From positions 2,972,481 to 3,036,480 of the forward strand of contig CM040448.1 in NCBI GenBank assembly GCA_022749755.1: DNA of 64,000 nt, in the 5' to 3' direction. The position numbers and the translations under genes are program-made. The DNA is from Azadirachta indica. Taxonomy: Eukaryota > Streptophyta > Magnoliopsida > Sapindales > Meliaceae. Below are positions 25,301-38,293 of the stretch, in pieces (the first letter of the stretch is position 1; every line of letters starts with the position of its first letter). Below the pieces are notes generated by a model. The model searched no databases. It saw nothing but the letters and a program-made list of their open reading frames with translations, and was not told where the DNA came from.

Positions 25301-27632
25301 ATGGTTTACTGAGTCTTAACTTTAGTTTGGTTTGGATCCTTGCTCTAATTCTTACAGGATCCAAATGAAGTCATTGAATCTGGTGAGGAGACGCTCTTTC
25401 CTGCTTTACGTGTTGGCAAGGAGAAGGTTTCTGCAGTGGTAAGTTCCCTATTTTGGTTTTACATTCCTCAAAACATTTAGTTTATGGGCTAAGCATTAAT
25501 CTTATTTTTATTATTTCGTTATCCAATGTTTTTGGACCTTTGTGTGCCTATTACCTTCGATGACAATACCTGCTTTGTTAACCTATATCTCAATTTAGTG
25601 ACCATAAGCTGATGGAAATGAACTGTTATTGTAAATAATCTTCCCCAATTCAAAAATCATGTTATCCACTTGTCTTCTTCAAATGATTATATGGTTTCAT
25701 GAAATGTTGTCTTTGTGTTCCATAGCTTCATGTTTTATGTTGATTTGTTTCTTTGAAGTGTTCTTTTATGTGTAGTCTTTTTGGATAGACAACCAAACAA
25801 AGAATCAGCAGAACAAGGAGTTCATTCCTTTGGATAGCAACACCACACCTCTTTATGATCGCGGATACGCATTGGGTTTGACTTCAGGGGATGGTTCAAG
25901 TAACTTGGAGGGGTAAGAGCTCTTCATATTGTATTTCCTCTAGCGATATTTTCATTTTATCTCAAAATTTATGGGAATATCCGTACATATACCAGCATAA
26001 GTTGGAAATTGCAAACATAAATTGGGCATGACAGGAAGATATCAAATATTTATGTAGTTTTATTAGTCTATCTCATGTTTCATATTGCTCAGCAGTTTGT
26101 CATGTACTTTGCAGAGGCTTGGAGATAGTAGATGATGCTAGTCGTTGTTTCAATTGTGGTTCTTATAGTCATGCTTTAAAGGAATGCCCAAAGCCACGTG
26201 ACAATGTTGCGGTTAATAATGCTAGAAAGCAACACAAGTCCAAACGTAATCAGAATTCTGCTTCCGCAATCCAATGCGATATTATCAAAATTCGGCTGGT
26301 GGAAAGTATGACGGTTTGAGGCCTGGTGCCCTTGATGCTGAAACACGGCAACTTTTAGGTCTTGGGGTAATGTGGTTTCTCTATTTCTTCTGCTCTATTA
26401 ACTCATTATGAGCTTGTTTTGGTTTGCCTGTTATGTGTCTATATTAATATAACTGTACTCAAATGCATCTGTGTACATGTATTGTGACATTTCACACTTT
26501 CTTGAAATGTGATGATGAATGCATTGTTGCATTCTGCAGTCCATGCTTGCATTTTACTTCAAGGTTATCTCTGCTCAAAGTTATTGTCCATGGTTCAACT
26601 ATTGACAATGTCATCTATCCAGTTGAGATTGCATGAACCTTTTCAAAATGTTGATCTTCCTCCACCTACACAAACTGAGATGCTTGCTTTTCTGGTTGTA
26701 TGCAATTGTTCAAGTTACTTCTCTTCACTTTGTAATGAATGTTGCAGTGATAGATGTTCATCCTTCTCCAACTCAGTTGGAAGGCACACCAAGTGTTTTG
26801 CATGAATTTGGCTCTTTTATGACCTAATGTAAGTGGTTAAAATTTATCTCATTTGCTACACAGGAGTTTGATCCACCACCTTGGCTTAATAGAATGAGAG
26901 AACTTGGGTACCCACCAGGATATCTAGGTGAGCAAAATGACCTGTGCTTATATATATATACATACATATATATATATCGTATTCTTAGCCTTCATTTAAG
27001 AGTTTCATTAGACACTTATCTTGATGTATTTAGACCCAGAAGATGAGGATCAGCCATCGGGGATTATTATATTCGGAGATGGGGAAATCAAGGATGATCA
27101 AGAAGATGGAGAAATTATCGAAACAAACCCTCCTGCACCAAAAAGGAGAATGACTGTTGATTTTCCCGGAATAAACGTGCCAATCCCAGAAAATGCAGAT
27201 GAAAGACTTTGGGCAGCTAGGCCTTCAAATTCCGAACCACATAGGGACCGATCACACCACAGATCACACAACCATTCAGAATTACATAGCAGAGGGCATT
27301 ACCATGAACAAAGGTGGTCTAGAGACTCCAGAGATGATGGTCCACCTGGTGTTGATCCATTGTCTTGTTATCCTCCAAGGCAAGGTGGCTATGATTATTA
27401 CAGTTCGCACAGAAGCCCTACCCTTGGGAGGTCCCAATCCGACAGAGGAAGGAGCCCGTTGGTATATGATGATTATGTGACTCGTGGTTCCTTTACTTCA
27501 CCATACTCTTCAACTAGACACAGGTCACCGCCAGATTATGGTGCAGATGGATACCGGGATGACTATAACCGTGATCATTCATCTCGTTCGGATGATTATG
27601 ACAGGCATCGCCCTCGAAGTAGTAGGTGGTAA
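22356..27632 (+). CDS. CCHC zinc-knuckle / PSP spliceosome-associated protein, frameshifted
   Basis: A nuclear RNA-processing protein related to ZCCHC8 and the plant PSP-family zinc-knuckle proteins. Exons are 22356-22746, 22914-22995, 23170-23245, 25358-25438, 25776-25912, 26115-26366, 26864-26927 and 27034-27632. The acidic N-terminus is followed by GVKRARITYDEEQPSVH, a short helical LEELLQLWSEWQAQS, the zinc knuckle CFNCGSYSHALKECPKP, the PSP motif EFDPPPWLNRMRELGYPPGY, an acidic DGEIKDDQEDGEIIE block and an Arg/Ser/Asp/Tyr-rich tail. The reading frame breaks after base 26265: as written it ends at TGA 26317-26319 after 323 residues. One extra base there restores NPMRYYQNSAGGKYDGLRPG and an open frame to 27632 (about 560 residues). 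All downstream phases then fit, so this is either a recent mutation or a sequence error. Intron 3 (23246-25357) is long and holds nothing recognisable. Confidence 0.85.
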
Positions 27633-27978
27633 GCAGAGTTGAACACATTGTTGTAGCTGTAACGTGTAAAGATGCTTTTCCTGGTAGATCTACAGCCTAG
27701 ATTTTTTGGCCATCCCCATGTAGCAAAAAGGGATGATGCTTGTACAATTAAATACAACAAATATTAGATGGATAGCCATAACTTCCTTCTTCTGGTCTGT
27801 GGTTTTTGGTTTGTTTTGCATAAGATGTAAGATGTTAGACGTTTAGAATTCAGAGCTTCCTACTACAATCTGCCTCTGTTCTGATCATCATCGTATCGAC
27901 ATTCGACGCAGCTGGGTATCCAATTAAAATTATCACGGCATTGAAATCTCAAATTTATATAAGATAGTCTTAATAGAA

Positions 27979-28227
27979 GGGAGAATTTTCATTGTCCTGT
28001 ACTTTTTTATTTAATATTCTATTATTATTTTATAATTTTTTTAATACTTTATTATTTTTTTATTTTACCTTTCAATTAAATTAATTTATAAAATAATAAA
28101 ATTATAAATATTTAAAATATTAAAAGATAAATTTTAAATTTTAAATTTTAAAAAGTAATAAAATATTAAAAAAATAGAAATAATGAAATATTAGTTAAAA
28201 GAAAAACAGGGTAATGCATTCTTCCTC
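27979..28227. mobile_element. MITE-like AT-rich inverted-repeat element
   Basis: The left arm (gggagaattttcattgtcct, then a T-rich stretch) is matched in reverse complement by the right arm ending gggtaatgcattcttcctc, giving imperfect arms of about 80-100 bases around an AT-rich centre. It has no coding capacity. A related copy lies near 48150-48320 in the opposite orientation. No clean target duplication was seen. Confidence 0.55.
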
Positions 28228-28579
28228 TACAGAAATATTAATATTATCAATTTTTTAAAAAATTTTATTTTTGATTATTTTTTAGGTTTTATGATTGATT
28301 AAATATGATTTTACTGTTAAACGGTAATGAACATTTTCTTGGCTCGCCGACTTCAGGGGTAATTTGTAGTTTCCGTAACTAATTGGCTTGATTTTTACGA
28401 AGCTACTCTCAGTTGAGTTTATTATTACACCACAAGGCAACGGATTTTTTTATCATAGACAATATCTCCTTTTCGTCAACAGTTTACTTTAAGCTATCGA
28501 ATGAAAAAATAATTAAAGAAAAACAGGTTGGCCCACCACCGACAGCGAAAATCGAGGAGAGACAAAGGGCGTTAACAGG

Positions 28580-28599
28580 TCTCTCTCTCTCTCTCTCTC
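28580..28599 (+). repeat. (CT)n microsatellite in HAC2 leader region
   Basis: Ten CT units sit directly upstream of an AGGGTTTCAC motif. Pyrimidine tracts of this kind are common in plant 5' UTRs. Confidence 0.85.
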
Positions 28600-30958
28600 A
28601 TTCCTTTTAGGGTTTCACATTCTGCTTCGCTTACTTTGCTTTGCAACAGTAACAACAATCAAACAAATTAAACAATCTTATCTGCGTTTCATGTTATTGC
28701 TGGGATCTGAATTAACTATTAGTTTCGTATTCGTAGACAATTATATTTTTTAGGGTTAGGGTTTTGAGTTCAATAACTCGAGTTAGGGAAAGATGGTGAC
28801 CGGTTAAATTCGCCAGAAATAAGCGACGAAGCTTTGCTTCCCCCACTATAGCCTCTCGGCTCGTCGCCACTTTCGATTCAAAACGGACGGTTCCCGACTT
28901 TCTCCGGTTTCCTCAATCCCCATCCAAACTCTGCAAGAGCGAACAAGAATGTTTAAAATCCATAAACTTTAAAGATAGGTTTTTTTTCTTTTTTGTTACT
29001 TTTGGGATAATGGGATTGGATTGAGGTCAGTTGGGTCTTCTTTTTGGTTTAGGGTTTCGAGTTTGGTAAGAAACGGTGACATTGAGGCCGTGAAAACTCG
29101 ATTTTAACACACTATTTTAGTTAATGAAACGAAATGCCCTCGGAATTAAACATCCTTGTCTTTTCATCTGCCCCCACATTCATTACTCGCCTGTTCTGGT
29201 CATATAGGCTAACATGTAAGTTTCCAAAATTGTGAATTGTTCTAAAACATAGATTTCAACAGGAAAATTCAAAGTAGAAAAGTCCTTTATTTTAACAACA
29301 AAAGTACTTATTTTATTTATTAATAAAGGAGTTCGACGTCAAAAAAGTTTAAGAGGGGATGAAGTAAACTAATTTTGAAATTTTTTTGAATTGTTAATAT
29401 TACATTAAAAATTTATCGTGAACAGTGTCAAACATTAACCGTGAGAGAGTCCTCAAGGAAACGTATTGCTCAAACTTATTGATCCTAGAACAGTGTGACG
29501 AGACTGCCTGATAATGTTCTTCAAAATGACATCTGAATTGACTTTAGAGTGCTAAAGTTTTAAGCTATTCCAAATAAGTATGTCTTAAAGTTATATACGT
29601 TTTTATTATACAAAGTTATGCTAATTGGCAGTGGTTTGCTAAGAAGCAAATTTCAAATTATTTGTTATCTGTTTTCCATGGAATTCTTCTTCTAGGATAA
29701 TGAAATTTGGTTTCCTATGATCCTGGAGATGTGTCATATGTTATATTAGCACTTAGTTCTTGTTCAAAAGTATTGTCTGCGGGTTTCATGATGAATCTTC
29801 CGCTATATGTTGAAGCAAATAGAGAAAAATAAAAAGGAGATATATTTATATATATATATATATATATTAATAAGAGAGACAGGAATAGATAAAATAGTAG
29901 AGAGGGAAAGGAATTGAACACGGCGTTTCTATATTATCAAATGAAACCAAATATAATTTAAAAGAATGAATCAGGGATTATCTATAGAGCCGGACCAATC
30001 GGAGAGGGAATTAAATCAAACAGAAAATATTCCTGACAACAAAATCTTGAAATAACAAAAATAAGGACACATAAGCCATAGGCTCTTCCTTACTTCTAAC
30101 TCCGTTTGTAGGCGCCTATGATGATCTCCATAGACAATAAATCTAGTAATCCACATAAAGCAGTTAGATGCACACAAATGGATCCATGTAGAATCAGAAA
30201 TCTGTCACGTACCAGGCCCGAGGGAACTCTTATCTTGGTATTTTCAGGTCTCTCTCACTTGTGTGGGATGATTCATATCGTTACAGCATAAGAAATATAA
30301 TATTGCTAAAATATGGGTTGCGAAGGGCCTAGAATCAGCTATTTTTGGTGATTTTGATTGGAAATAAAATATGTTTGAAAAACTTGCTTTACTGTATTGT
30401 TGCGTATTAGATCCTAGGAGATGAATGATTATCTGAAAGAATATTGGCAACTTAATACATAGTATGTCCCGTGTTTTTTTTCTGTTTAAATGCTTCAACA
30501 TCGATTTAATTTTGCAACTTCAAAATGAAGCATGCTTGAAAACATCAAGAATCTAAACTTGGTACTGTCTTGAAAAACCAACGATTTGTGAATGCTGCTT
30601 TGTAGGTCTGTAGTTTTTGTTTCTATTCGTTCCCATATCTTGTTCTTGATGAATGGTTTCCTTTTTCCGGTAATACTTCTTATGCTGCCATAATTGAGTG
30701 CTTATTCTCTTCAATATAATGATGATTAGGAATATCATTTCAATCTGATTTAAGTGGGGTTTCAGATATTGTCCTTGTTTTTTCTTTTAGGAGGGAGGCT
30801 GGGATGGGGGTGATAAAAAGATTGGAAAAATGTTTATGAGATCAGTATTCAAATCCTTGCAGAATCAACTTGTTCTAATTATTGTTTATTTGAAACTGCA
30901 TGAATCCACAACCATGTTCTGAATTTTCTATTTGTCAAATTTTCTCCAGGAGAAGTAT

Positions 30959-33900
30959 ATGAACCAGGAGACACCGAATTCTTGTTTGCATACCTTGATC
31001 CCACAGAAAATGGATGATATGTGCCCTAGGCAACAAGTCACCTGCCGTCCTACTTCTTCATCATTTGCCCCCAATATATCCATGTCAACTTTGGATTTAA
31101 GACATGATTGTAACCTAGAGGGAATGGGCCCTCCTGTTAGTCACTTCAACACAAGCACCCAGTACAACACAGTAATGGTTGACAACACAGATCCATATTA
31201 CTTCATCAGAGGTAAGCCAATTAGGCTTCCAGCAGTAGCTCAGTTGAATAACAGAGTTGTTTGTACTTTTTGTTGCAAGGTTTTATTTTTATGTCTAATA
31301 ATTTAGTGTCAAACCTTCTTCTTTAGGGTTACCTTTTAATGGCCATCCACATGGAGCTTCCAGCATACCTACTCCTGTCAATAGGAAGAATATTCCTTCA
31401 CCTATGGGCGTGAACAGGGATGGCGAGATGGTTCTTTCTCCTGAACAGGATTCAACCATTACTACATGCTCTGGTGGAGATGGGTTTTCTGGTTTTGAAT
31501 CTTTCAACAATGGACCGGTCTTTGATTCAAGTTTGCAGATGCCACATCTTTTACAGAGAATTCCTGAAGTCCCCAGTACTCTACCCATTGCAGACTTGGT
31601 GTATCAACAGCCATATGTACAGCCTGATAATCCATCTGAGGCCAAACCACTATGTTATTCCAATGGAAGTAATCAATCTGGCAGTGCAATAGCAGAACAA
31701 TTTTCATGTATGCGAACTCAGCTTCCTCCAGAACCATCATATGGGGTTCGTGGGGTTCTTCTGGCTTCAGATAGATCTGCACTGTCTTTCAGTTCAAAGG
31801 GAGCTACTAGTTATGCAAACCCAAGTAATCTATTGCATTTCTCTCTAGAGCATAAAATTTTATGTGCTTATATCAACTACAAGAATTCATTGGCACCAAC
31901 ATGGGATAGTAAAGTTTCTTTTGTGAACTATTTGCATTCAACAGTATGTAATAGCTGCAGGTGTGGGTGTGGACATTTCTGCAAACTTTTGACACATTTT
32001 GATGATTGTAACTCTTCTCACTGTCATATTTGTGGACCTGTTCAACATCTATTTGATGCTGGTAACATTCACCGATATGATAATTTGAAAAGGACTTTCT
32101 GTGATAGAGATTCTGGTGGGCCCATATTTGGCAGTACAGATAGTTTATTGCCTTCTTCGAAGCGTTTGAAGATGGAACATCTTGTTGGCTCCTTTCCATC
32201 TGAGGTTGGGAGTCCTTGGTTTTTCAATCCATTAAAAGTTCAGCCTTCTTATTCTGGAGCACTTCCACCTTTCCAGCAGCAGCCTGAATCTCCTATGTCT
32301 ATTACTTCTGAGGCCAAGGAGGTGAACATGGAACTGTCAAGAAATCCTGTAAAAGACTCTATGATTGATGGAGAGACTGAAAACAGAGTCACCAATAATT
32401 ATTGCATGTTGAATTTGCGGGGAATGATTAGTCCTAAGGAGCTTATTTTTGGTAATAAAATGGAGGAGATAAACCAGAGTAGTGGTAGTGAGATAACAGA
32501 AAATGTCTTAGACTCTGACAGGTTGAAGTTCAGTGCTGTACCTCTTCTCCATGAAGAGCTTGGTGCTCTTTGTAAAGCGAATGATTCTGTTGTTGCACCT
32601 GTCAGGACTGAGCTTGATCTCACCAAGTCAGACACTAAAAGTGAATTTGTTGGACAAGAAGCTGACTTTGAAAAGCAAAAGAAGTCAAGGAATCTCAGGA
32701 CAAATGCTACTTCCTTGACTGAATTTTTTACAGCAGAACAAATAAGGGTGCACATATCAAGTCTTAGGCAGTCTATTAGCCAGGTTTGTAGATTGTTGTT
32801 TACTGCCTTGCTCACATCTTGTGGATTCCTTGCAAGTTAGTTGTCTTTTATTTCTTTTTTAATCTTTATTTCTCTTAATTTTAATTTAGATTTGCAATTT
32901 TATGCTCCTTTTCTGCTTAGTTATATCCCCTTGATAATGAATTTCTTTACTGTTGGGGAAAAAAAAAAGGTAAAAACATGACTTATTTGTAGATAACATT
33001 TCTGTGTGGTTTCTGATTTCTGTTGGATCTGAACCTTGAGAATCTAGGTATCCATAAATTTAAAAGTTAGAAATAATTGCATTGTTTTTCCTGAATTGAT
33101 TCTTCATGATTACTTCCAATCATTAAACATGCACTGTTTTCTTGCGATTTCCCTGGATTGCAGCCATTGTTCTTCCCGGTTTCATGATGTTCATTCATTT
33201 ATTTGTTTTTCTTCATTTTGTTCATAATATAATGAGCCTGCAAAATATTAGACAGTGACAGATTAACTGCGACGAAAGTGAATAAAGATATCACTAATTT
33301 TTTTGTTTTCTTCTGGACCAGGCTGGTGGATTATGTTGTGACATTTTACAAACTCATGGGCAATTGTTTGTCCTTTTTTATTTTGCTTTGAAACCTTTAA
33401 TCACTGCAAATATGTTTCACTCTAGCATAAATTTGTTTTCCTTTTTGAACAAACATTAATATGCTTGTGCATCTTCTTTGAAACAGAGCACATCAAAGGT
33501 GGAAAATAGAAATAAAACCACAAACATTGTCAGTGAGAACTCCTGCCAATTGTGTGGAGCAGAGAAGCTTTTACTGGCTCCAACACCAATATATTGTTCA
33601 TATTGTTGTGCCCGTATCAAACACAATGTGATATACTACAGCACAGCAGAAGAAAATGGCATGCGTCATTGTTTCTGCACCTCATGCTATAAAGCATCTC
33701 GCGGTGGGAAAATCACATTATATGGCATTGCCATTTCCAAGGCAAAGATGGATCGAAGGAAGAATGATGAAGCAACTGAAGAAGCTGTAAGCTAAGTTTT
33801 AACACATACTGTACTTTTAAATATGTAAAATAATAGACAGTTAACTCTTACGGCCTGTTCTGATCCTGCAGTGGGTTCTGTGTGACAAATGTGAAGGCTC

Positions 33901-35560
33901 GCAACACCAGATATGTGCTCTCTTTAATAATAAAAGAGATACAGAAGGAAAAGCTGAGTATATCTGTCCCAAATGCTGCTTAAAAGACATAGAAAGTTGG
34001 GGTCATTCACCCTTACCAAAGAGCAAGTTTTTTTCTGCAAAAGATATACCTTGTACGACGCTTAGTGACCACATAGAGCAAAGACTTTTTAAGCGTCTCC
34101 AGCAGGAGAGAGAAAAGAAAGCAAAAATTTCCCGGAAGAACCTGGACGAGGTAAGTTTCCATTTGCACCCAAGGATTATGGATCTTTAACCCTGTATTTG
34201 TTCATTATAACAATGCTCAGTAATCTATATCTTGCATATTCTTTTTAAGTTACTGCATAAGAGTTTTAGGGAAAAGGAAAAAAAAAGAGAGAAAATTTAA
34301 TAGAGAAATCATTTATGTATAACCACTTTTCGATTACTGTATCGCAATTCTACCTACTTAAAACAGATGTTTTTGTAAACAATGTTGTATTTCAATTTTG
34401 ATGATATTTTTGCATTTTCATTGTATAATTTATTTAATTTACATAGAAATATACTTGGTGCTCTCCTGGATTAATTTCCTTTAATGATCAAATAGTAAAG
34501 CAATTATTTTCCACAAAATGATTCTCTTTTACTTTTCCTGGCTGTCTTCCTCATGCTATATGTTCCCTGTTTTAGGCTCTATAATATCACCGTAGCTGCT
34601 TAATTGATGATACATGATCTCCTTTTGATTACCAGGTTCCAACGGCAGAAGATATTGTTGTCAGAGTGGTATTATCTGTTGACAAGCAATTAAAAGTGAA
34701 GCAGCATTTTTTAGATATCTTTCATGATGATAATTATCCTTCAGAGTTCCCATATAGATCAAAGGTTAGATGATGTTTCAGTTAAGTGATTTATTTGGTA
34801 ACATATTTGCTCCTCTCAGCTTCCTTTTGCAAATTAGGGAGCTCCCTCTATGTTCTTGAAATTGTAGGGTGTTCTGCAATGTTAACCAATAGCCCTGACC
34901 TTCTCAGTTTTTCAGGAATGAACTGTCTTCATTCCAGGTTTTGTCACATGCCTTTAAATGGAACAAAACTCTAGGGAGAGCCAGTCATATCTCTGAAATC
35001 TGAAGCAGTTCATAATTGTGGTTTCTGTAACATTCCCCTTTAAGTTTCCTTGTGTATTTGTTATCTAGTTTCTATTAAACCCACCACGTCCTTCTCCCAT
35101 GTCAGGTGATTCTATTATTTCAGAAGATTGAAGGAGTAGATGTATGCCTATTCAGCATGTATGTGCAGGAATTTGGCTCAGAATGTGGTCGCCCGAATCA
35201 ACGTTGCATTCACATCTCCTATCTTGATTCTGTGAAGTACTTCAGGCCCGAGAGAGAAACTGCAACTGGAGAAGCTCTTCGTACCTTTGTTTACCATGAA
35301 ATATTGGTATGTTGCTTAGTTTTTTAATCCACTTGTTAGATATCTTCCAATATCAATTTGTGTATAGCAAAATTACAAGATTGATTTCTTACATTTCTTT
35401 TCTGTTTCCATCATCAGATAGGATACCTTGAATACTGTAAAAAAAGGGGTTTCACAACCTGCTATATATGGGCCTGCCCTCCTCTAAAGGGAGAAGATTA
35501 TATTTTATATTGCCATCCAGAGATTCAGAAAACTCCCAAGCCTGATAAGCTGCGGCAGTG

Positions 35561-35599
<39 letters not shown>

Positions 35600-38293
35600 A
35601 TGTATGTATGTATGTGTGCATGTTTGTGCTTATGTGTGTTAAATGCAGGTGTACTGCACCTTAGCATGTATATATCTGTGATGCACTTTGAAGGTTGATA
35701 TATATGCAGTGCACTATTTGTTGTGTCCTTTATTTTATGTAGTTAATTAGCACTCTGGTGCATCGCATGCAGCCTTAGTATTATCTTGCCCCACAGTCTA
35801 TGTTTGTGCACTTCTTGATTAAGAACTGTTCAATGTGCAGGTATCGATTGATGCTGAGAAAAGCAGCCGAAGAAAAAATTATTGCTGGTTTCACTAATTT
35901 ATATGATCATTTTTTCATTCCAACTGGAGAATGTAATTCAAAAGTGACCACAGCTCATTTGCCATATTTTGATGGTGATTATTGGTCTGGAGCTGCTGAG
36001 GGTGTCCTTAAGAGCATCGCACAAGAAAGTGGAGATGGCTTTCATAAGAAGGTGAAGAAACCCGTGACAAAGAGAACATTAAAAGCCATGGGACATGCAG
36101 ATCTTACTAGTGATGCTGCTAAAGATATTTTATTCATGCAAAAGGTAATTCTCCTCTGAAGTTTTGTTTTTTATCATTAATTCTTTGTATATCGTATTTA
36201 CAAGATGGCATATTTATTCTTAGAGTTGAGATGTGTTTGTTTAACTTAAATGATCTGAAGTCAATGAATTAAGAACCAACAGGAATTAATGAACTCTTTT
36301 CTTGTTGAATAAGAATCATGACGCAGTCATTTAGATATATGTATCTCAAATATGATATTTTTAGGAAATATATATATATATATATCATAATGGTAAGGCA
36401 GGGATTATATCTACTGCCTCCTAGTTATTGAAGGTATACTAATGTAGTTTCTGCGTTATTAATTCTTTGTTATTTCTTTTGCTTACTCTCTCTTGATAGC
36501 TGGGACAAACCATCTTACCTGTGAAGGAGGACTTCATCCTTGTCCACTTGCAGTTTGTTTGCACACACTGTCATGATGTTATATTGAATGGATGGCGATG
36601 GTCTTGCAGTCAATGCAAATGTTTTCAGCTGTGTGAAAGGTAATGTTTTTCCTTTGAAAGTTTGCTTTGGTTTGATTGTCCTTGTCTGCATAACTGTTCT
36701 CTTCAGTAGCTCTGGCAACAACAATGCTTAGATGGCACTTCTTTAGATGTTCTTGCATTGACTTTTAAGTTGTGAAATCTATCATGTAACTTCAATTTAT
36801 CATTCTTTTCAGATTCTAACATCTTTTTAATAAGTTGAGAATGCAAAACTGATGTTATACACATTAAATTTACATTGGAGGCTTTGTTTTTAGAAGTAGA
36901 TAACATCATAAGAAGGGCCTTGTTTAAATAATTTAATGGAGTCCATTCGAGAAACAGGATGTACAAATGCTTACAAGCAACACATTTTACAAACAATTTT
37001 TCATAAGTGATTGGCTCTTACATGAAACAACTAAACTTTTAGATTGATGGTCGAAAATCATGTATCTGCAGTTATGATATATAAAACATAAGGACCAAAT
37101 ATGGAATTTATTATAGGTGAAAAATTTTATACTTCTATGAATCCATGGTGCAGAAAACGTCAAAGAAGACAAAATTATTCTTCCTTTCCTGTTGCAGATG
37201 CCATGATGCTGAGCGAAACCTCAAAGGCGAGGATGTTCACACTTTAAATGGCAAAGAAAAACATCCTCTCACTAAGGTGAATTCATGCCTTAAATCTCAG
37301 TCATCTCTGTCTCCATGATAGTGAATCTGGCAGATTTAACTTAATCCCATCTACATTTTGCTCATTTATGTATATATACCTTTTTCTCAGGTTATGGTGG
37401 ATGATGTGCCGACTGATACCAAAGATAAAGACATTACTTTTGATAATAGTTTATTTGAAAATAGGAATGCTTTCTTGAGCTTCTGTCAGAAAAATTATTA
37501 TCAGTTTGACACACTTCGCCGGGCTAAGCATTCTTCAATGATGATCCTGCATCATCTGCAGAATTCAAGGGCACTCACTGCTGGGGCCGTCTGCAGCTTT
37601 TGCCATAAGGATACTGCGACAGATCAGTGCTGGCTATGTGAGATTTGCCCAGAGTTCAGAGTTTGTGCTACATGCTATAAGGAGAAGGGTGTTTCTTTGC
37701 ATGTTCATAAGCTGACCCAGCGTTCGTCTGGTACTAATACGGAGACAGAGAGTAAAGAGGCAGTGGAAAAAATACCGGTAGTTCACTTGATCAAGTTTTA
37801 ATTCTCCTCCATTCATTCACTTCATAATTTGGACATTTTGATTTACTTAAAAATCAATTTAACACTGCAGACAATGCAACTAATGGATCTACTACAACAT
37901 GCCTCCCAATGTCGCTCAACCAAAAGCCAAGCCTGCTCTTACCCAAACTGTCTTGCAATGAAGAAGTTGTTCTGGCATGCACGAAATTGTAATGTTCGAG
38001 TCAATGGGGGCTGTTGGCTATGCAAAAAGGCATGGTTGGTATTGACTTTGCACTCGAAAAGCTGTAAAGAAACTGATTGTCGCGTTCCACGTTGCAAGTG
38101 CGTTGATACTTTTCATTTCAAGCTGTGCTCTCTTGAATCTTATGTTGATTAAAATAATATGGGAAAACATCAACATAATAAATGTTTCATCCGTGCGTAA
38201 ATTTGCAGGGATTTGAAGAAGCATGCAGAGGCTGGTGCCACAAAATCCGATCTCGGCTGTAAGTTTTTTGATCAGTCAAACAGGAAGCACTAA
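30959..38293 (+). CDS. HAC2: p300/CBP-type histone acetyltransferase, probable HAC2
   Basis: A nuclear lysine acetyltransferase and transcriptional coactivator. Exons are 30950-31211 (start ATG 30959), 31327-32783, 33487-33786, 33872-34150, 34636-34764, 35106-35306, 35418-35557, 35841-36144, 36500-36639, 37198-37276, 37391-37777, 37871-38097 and 38209-38293, totalling about 1326 residues. Domain order: a degenerate TAZ1 (about residues 285-330), a Cys-rich segment and PHD finger ([18 protein letters not shown], about 671-707), the KAT11 catalytic domain (about 764-1021, with [43 protein letters not shown]), two ZZ fingers (about 1040-1070 and 1140-1180) and TAZ2 (about 1224-1300). The N-terminus is much shorter than in HAC1. 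The donor after exon 7 is unusual and may delete a catalytic-site Trp. The HAC2 name rests on gene order next to CRWN1 and on divergence from HAC1. The N-terminal start is the least certain part. Confidence 0.85.
35563..35596 (+). repeat. (TC)17 microsatellite at a HAC2 splice donor
   Basis: Seventeen TC units begin within two to five bases of the possible donor sites of HAC2 exon 7 and are followed by TGTA repeats to about 35612. Length changes here could affect splicing of the catalytic exon. Confidence 0.95.

Larger units (their letters stand above)
27633..30949. other. Intergenic: PSP-gene 3' UTR, MITE, and untranslated 5' region of HAC2
   Basis: Contains a MITE-like inverted repeat (27979-28227), a CT microsatellite and a likely leader region from about 28560 with AGGGTTT motifs near 28608 and 28752-28766. 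The first ATG there (28793) opens only a four-codon frame. I found no coding exon between 28.6 kb and 30.95 kb. The stretch 29300-30900 is AT-rich and probably a leader intron. Confidence 0.5.

Noticed and set aside
28413..28610. 65-residue reading frame before HAC2
   Set aside because: Ends in translated CT microsatellite, no family resemblance, lies in a leader-like region.
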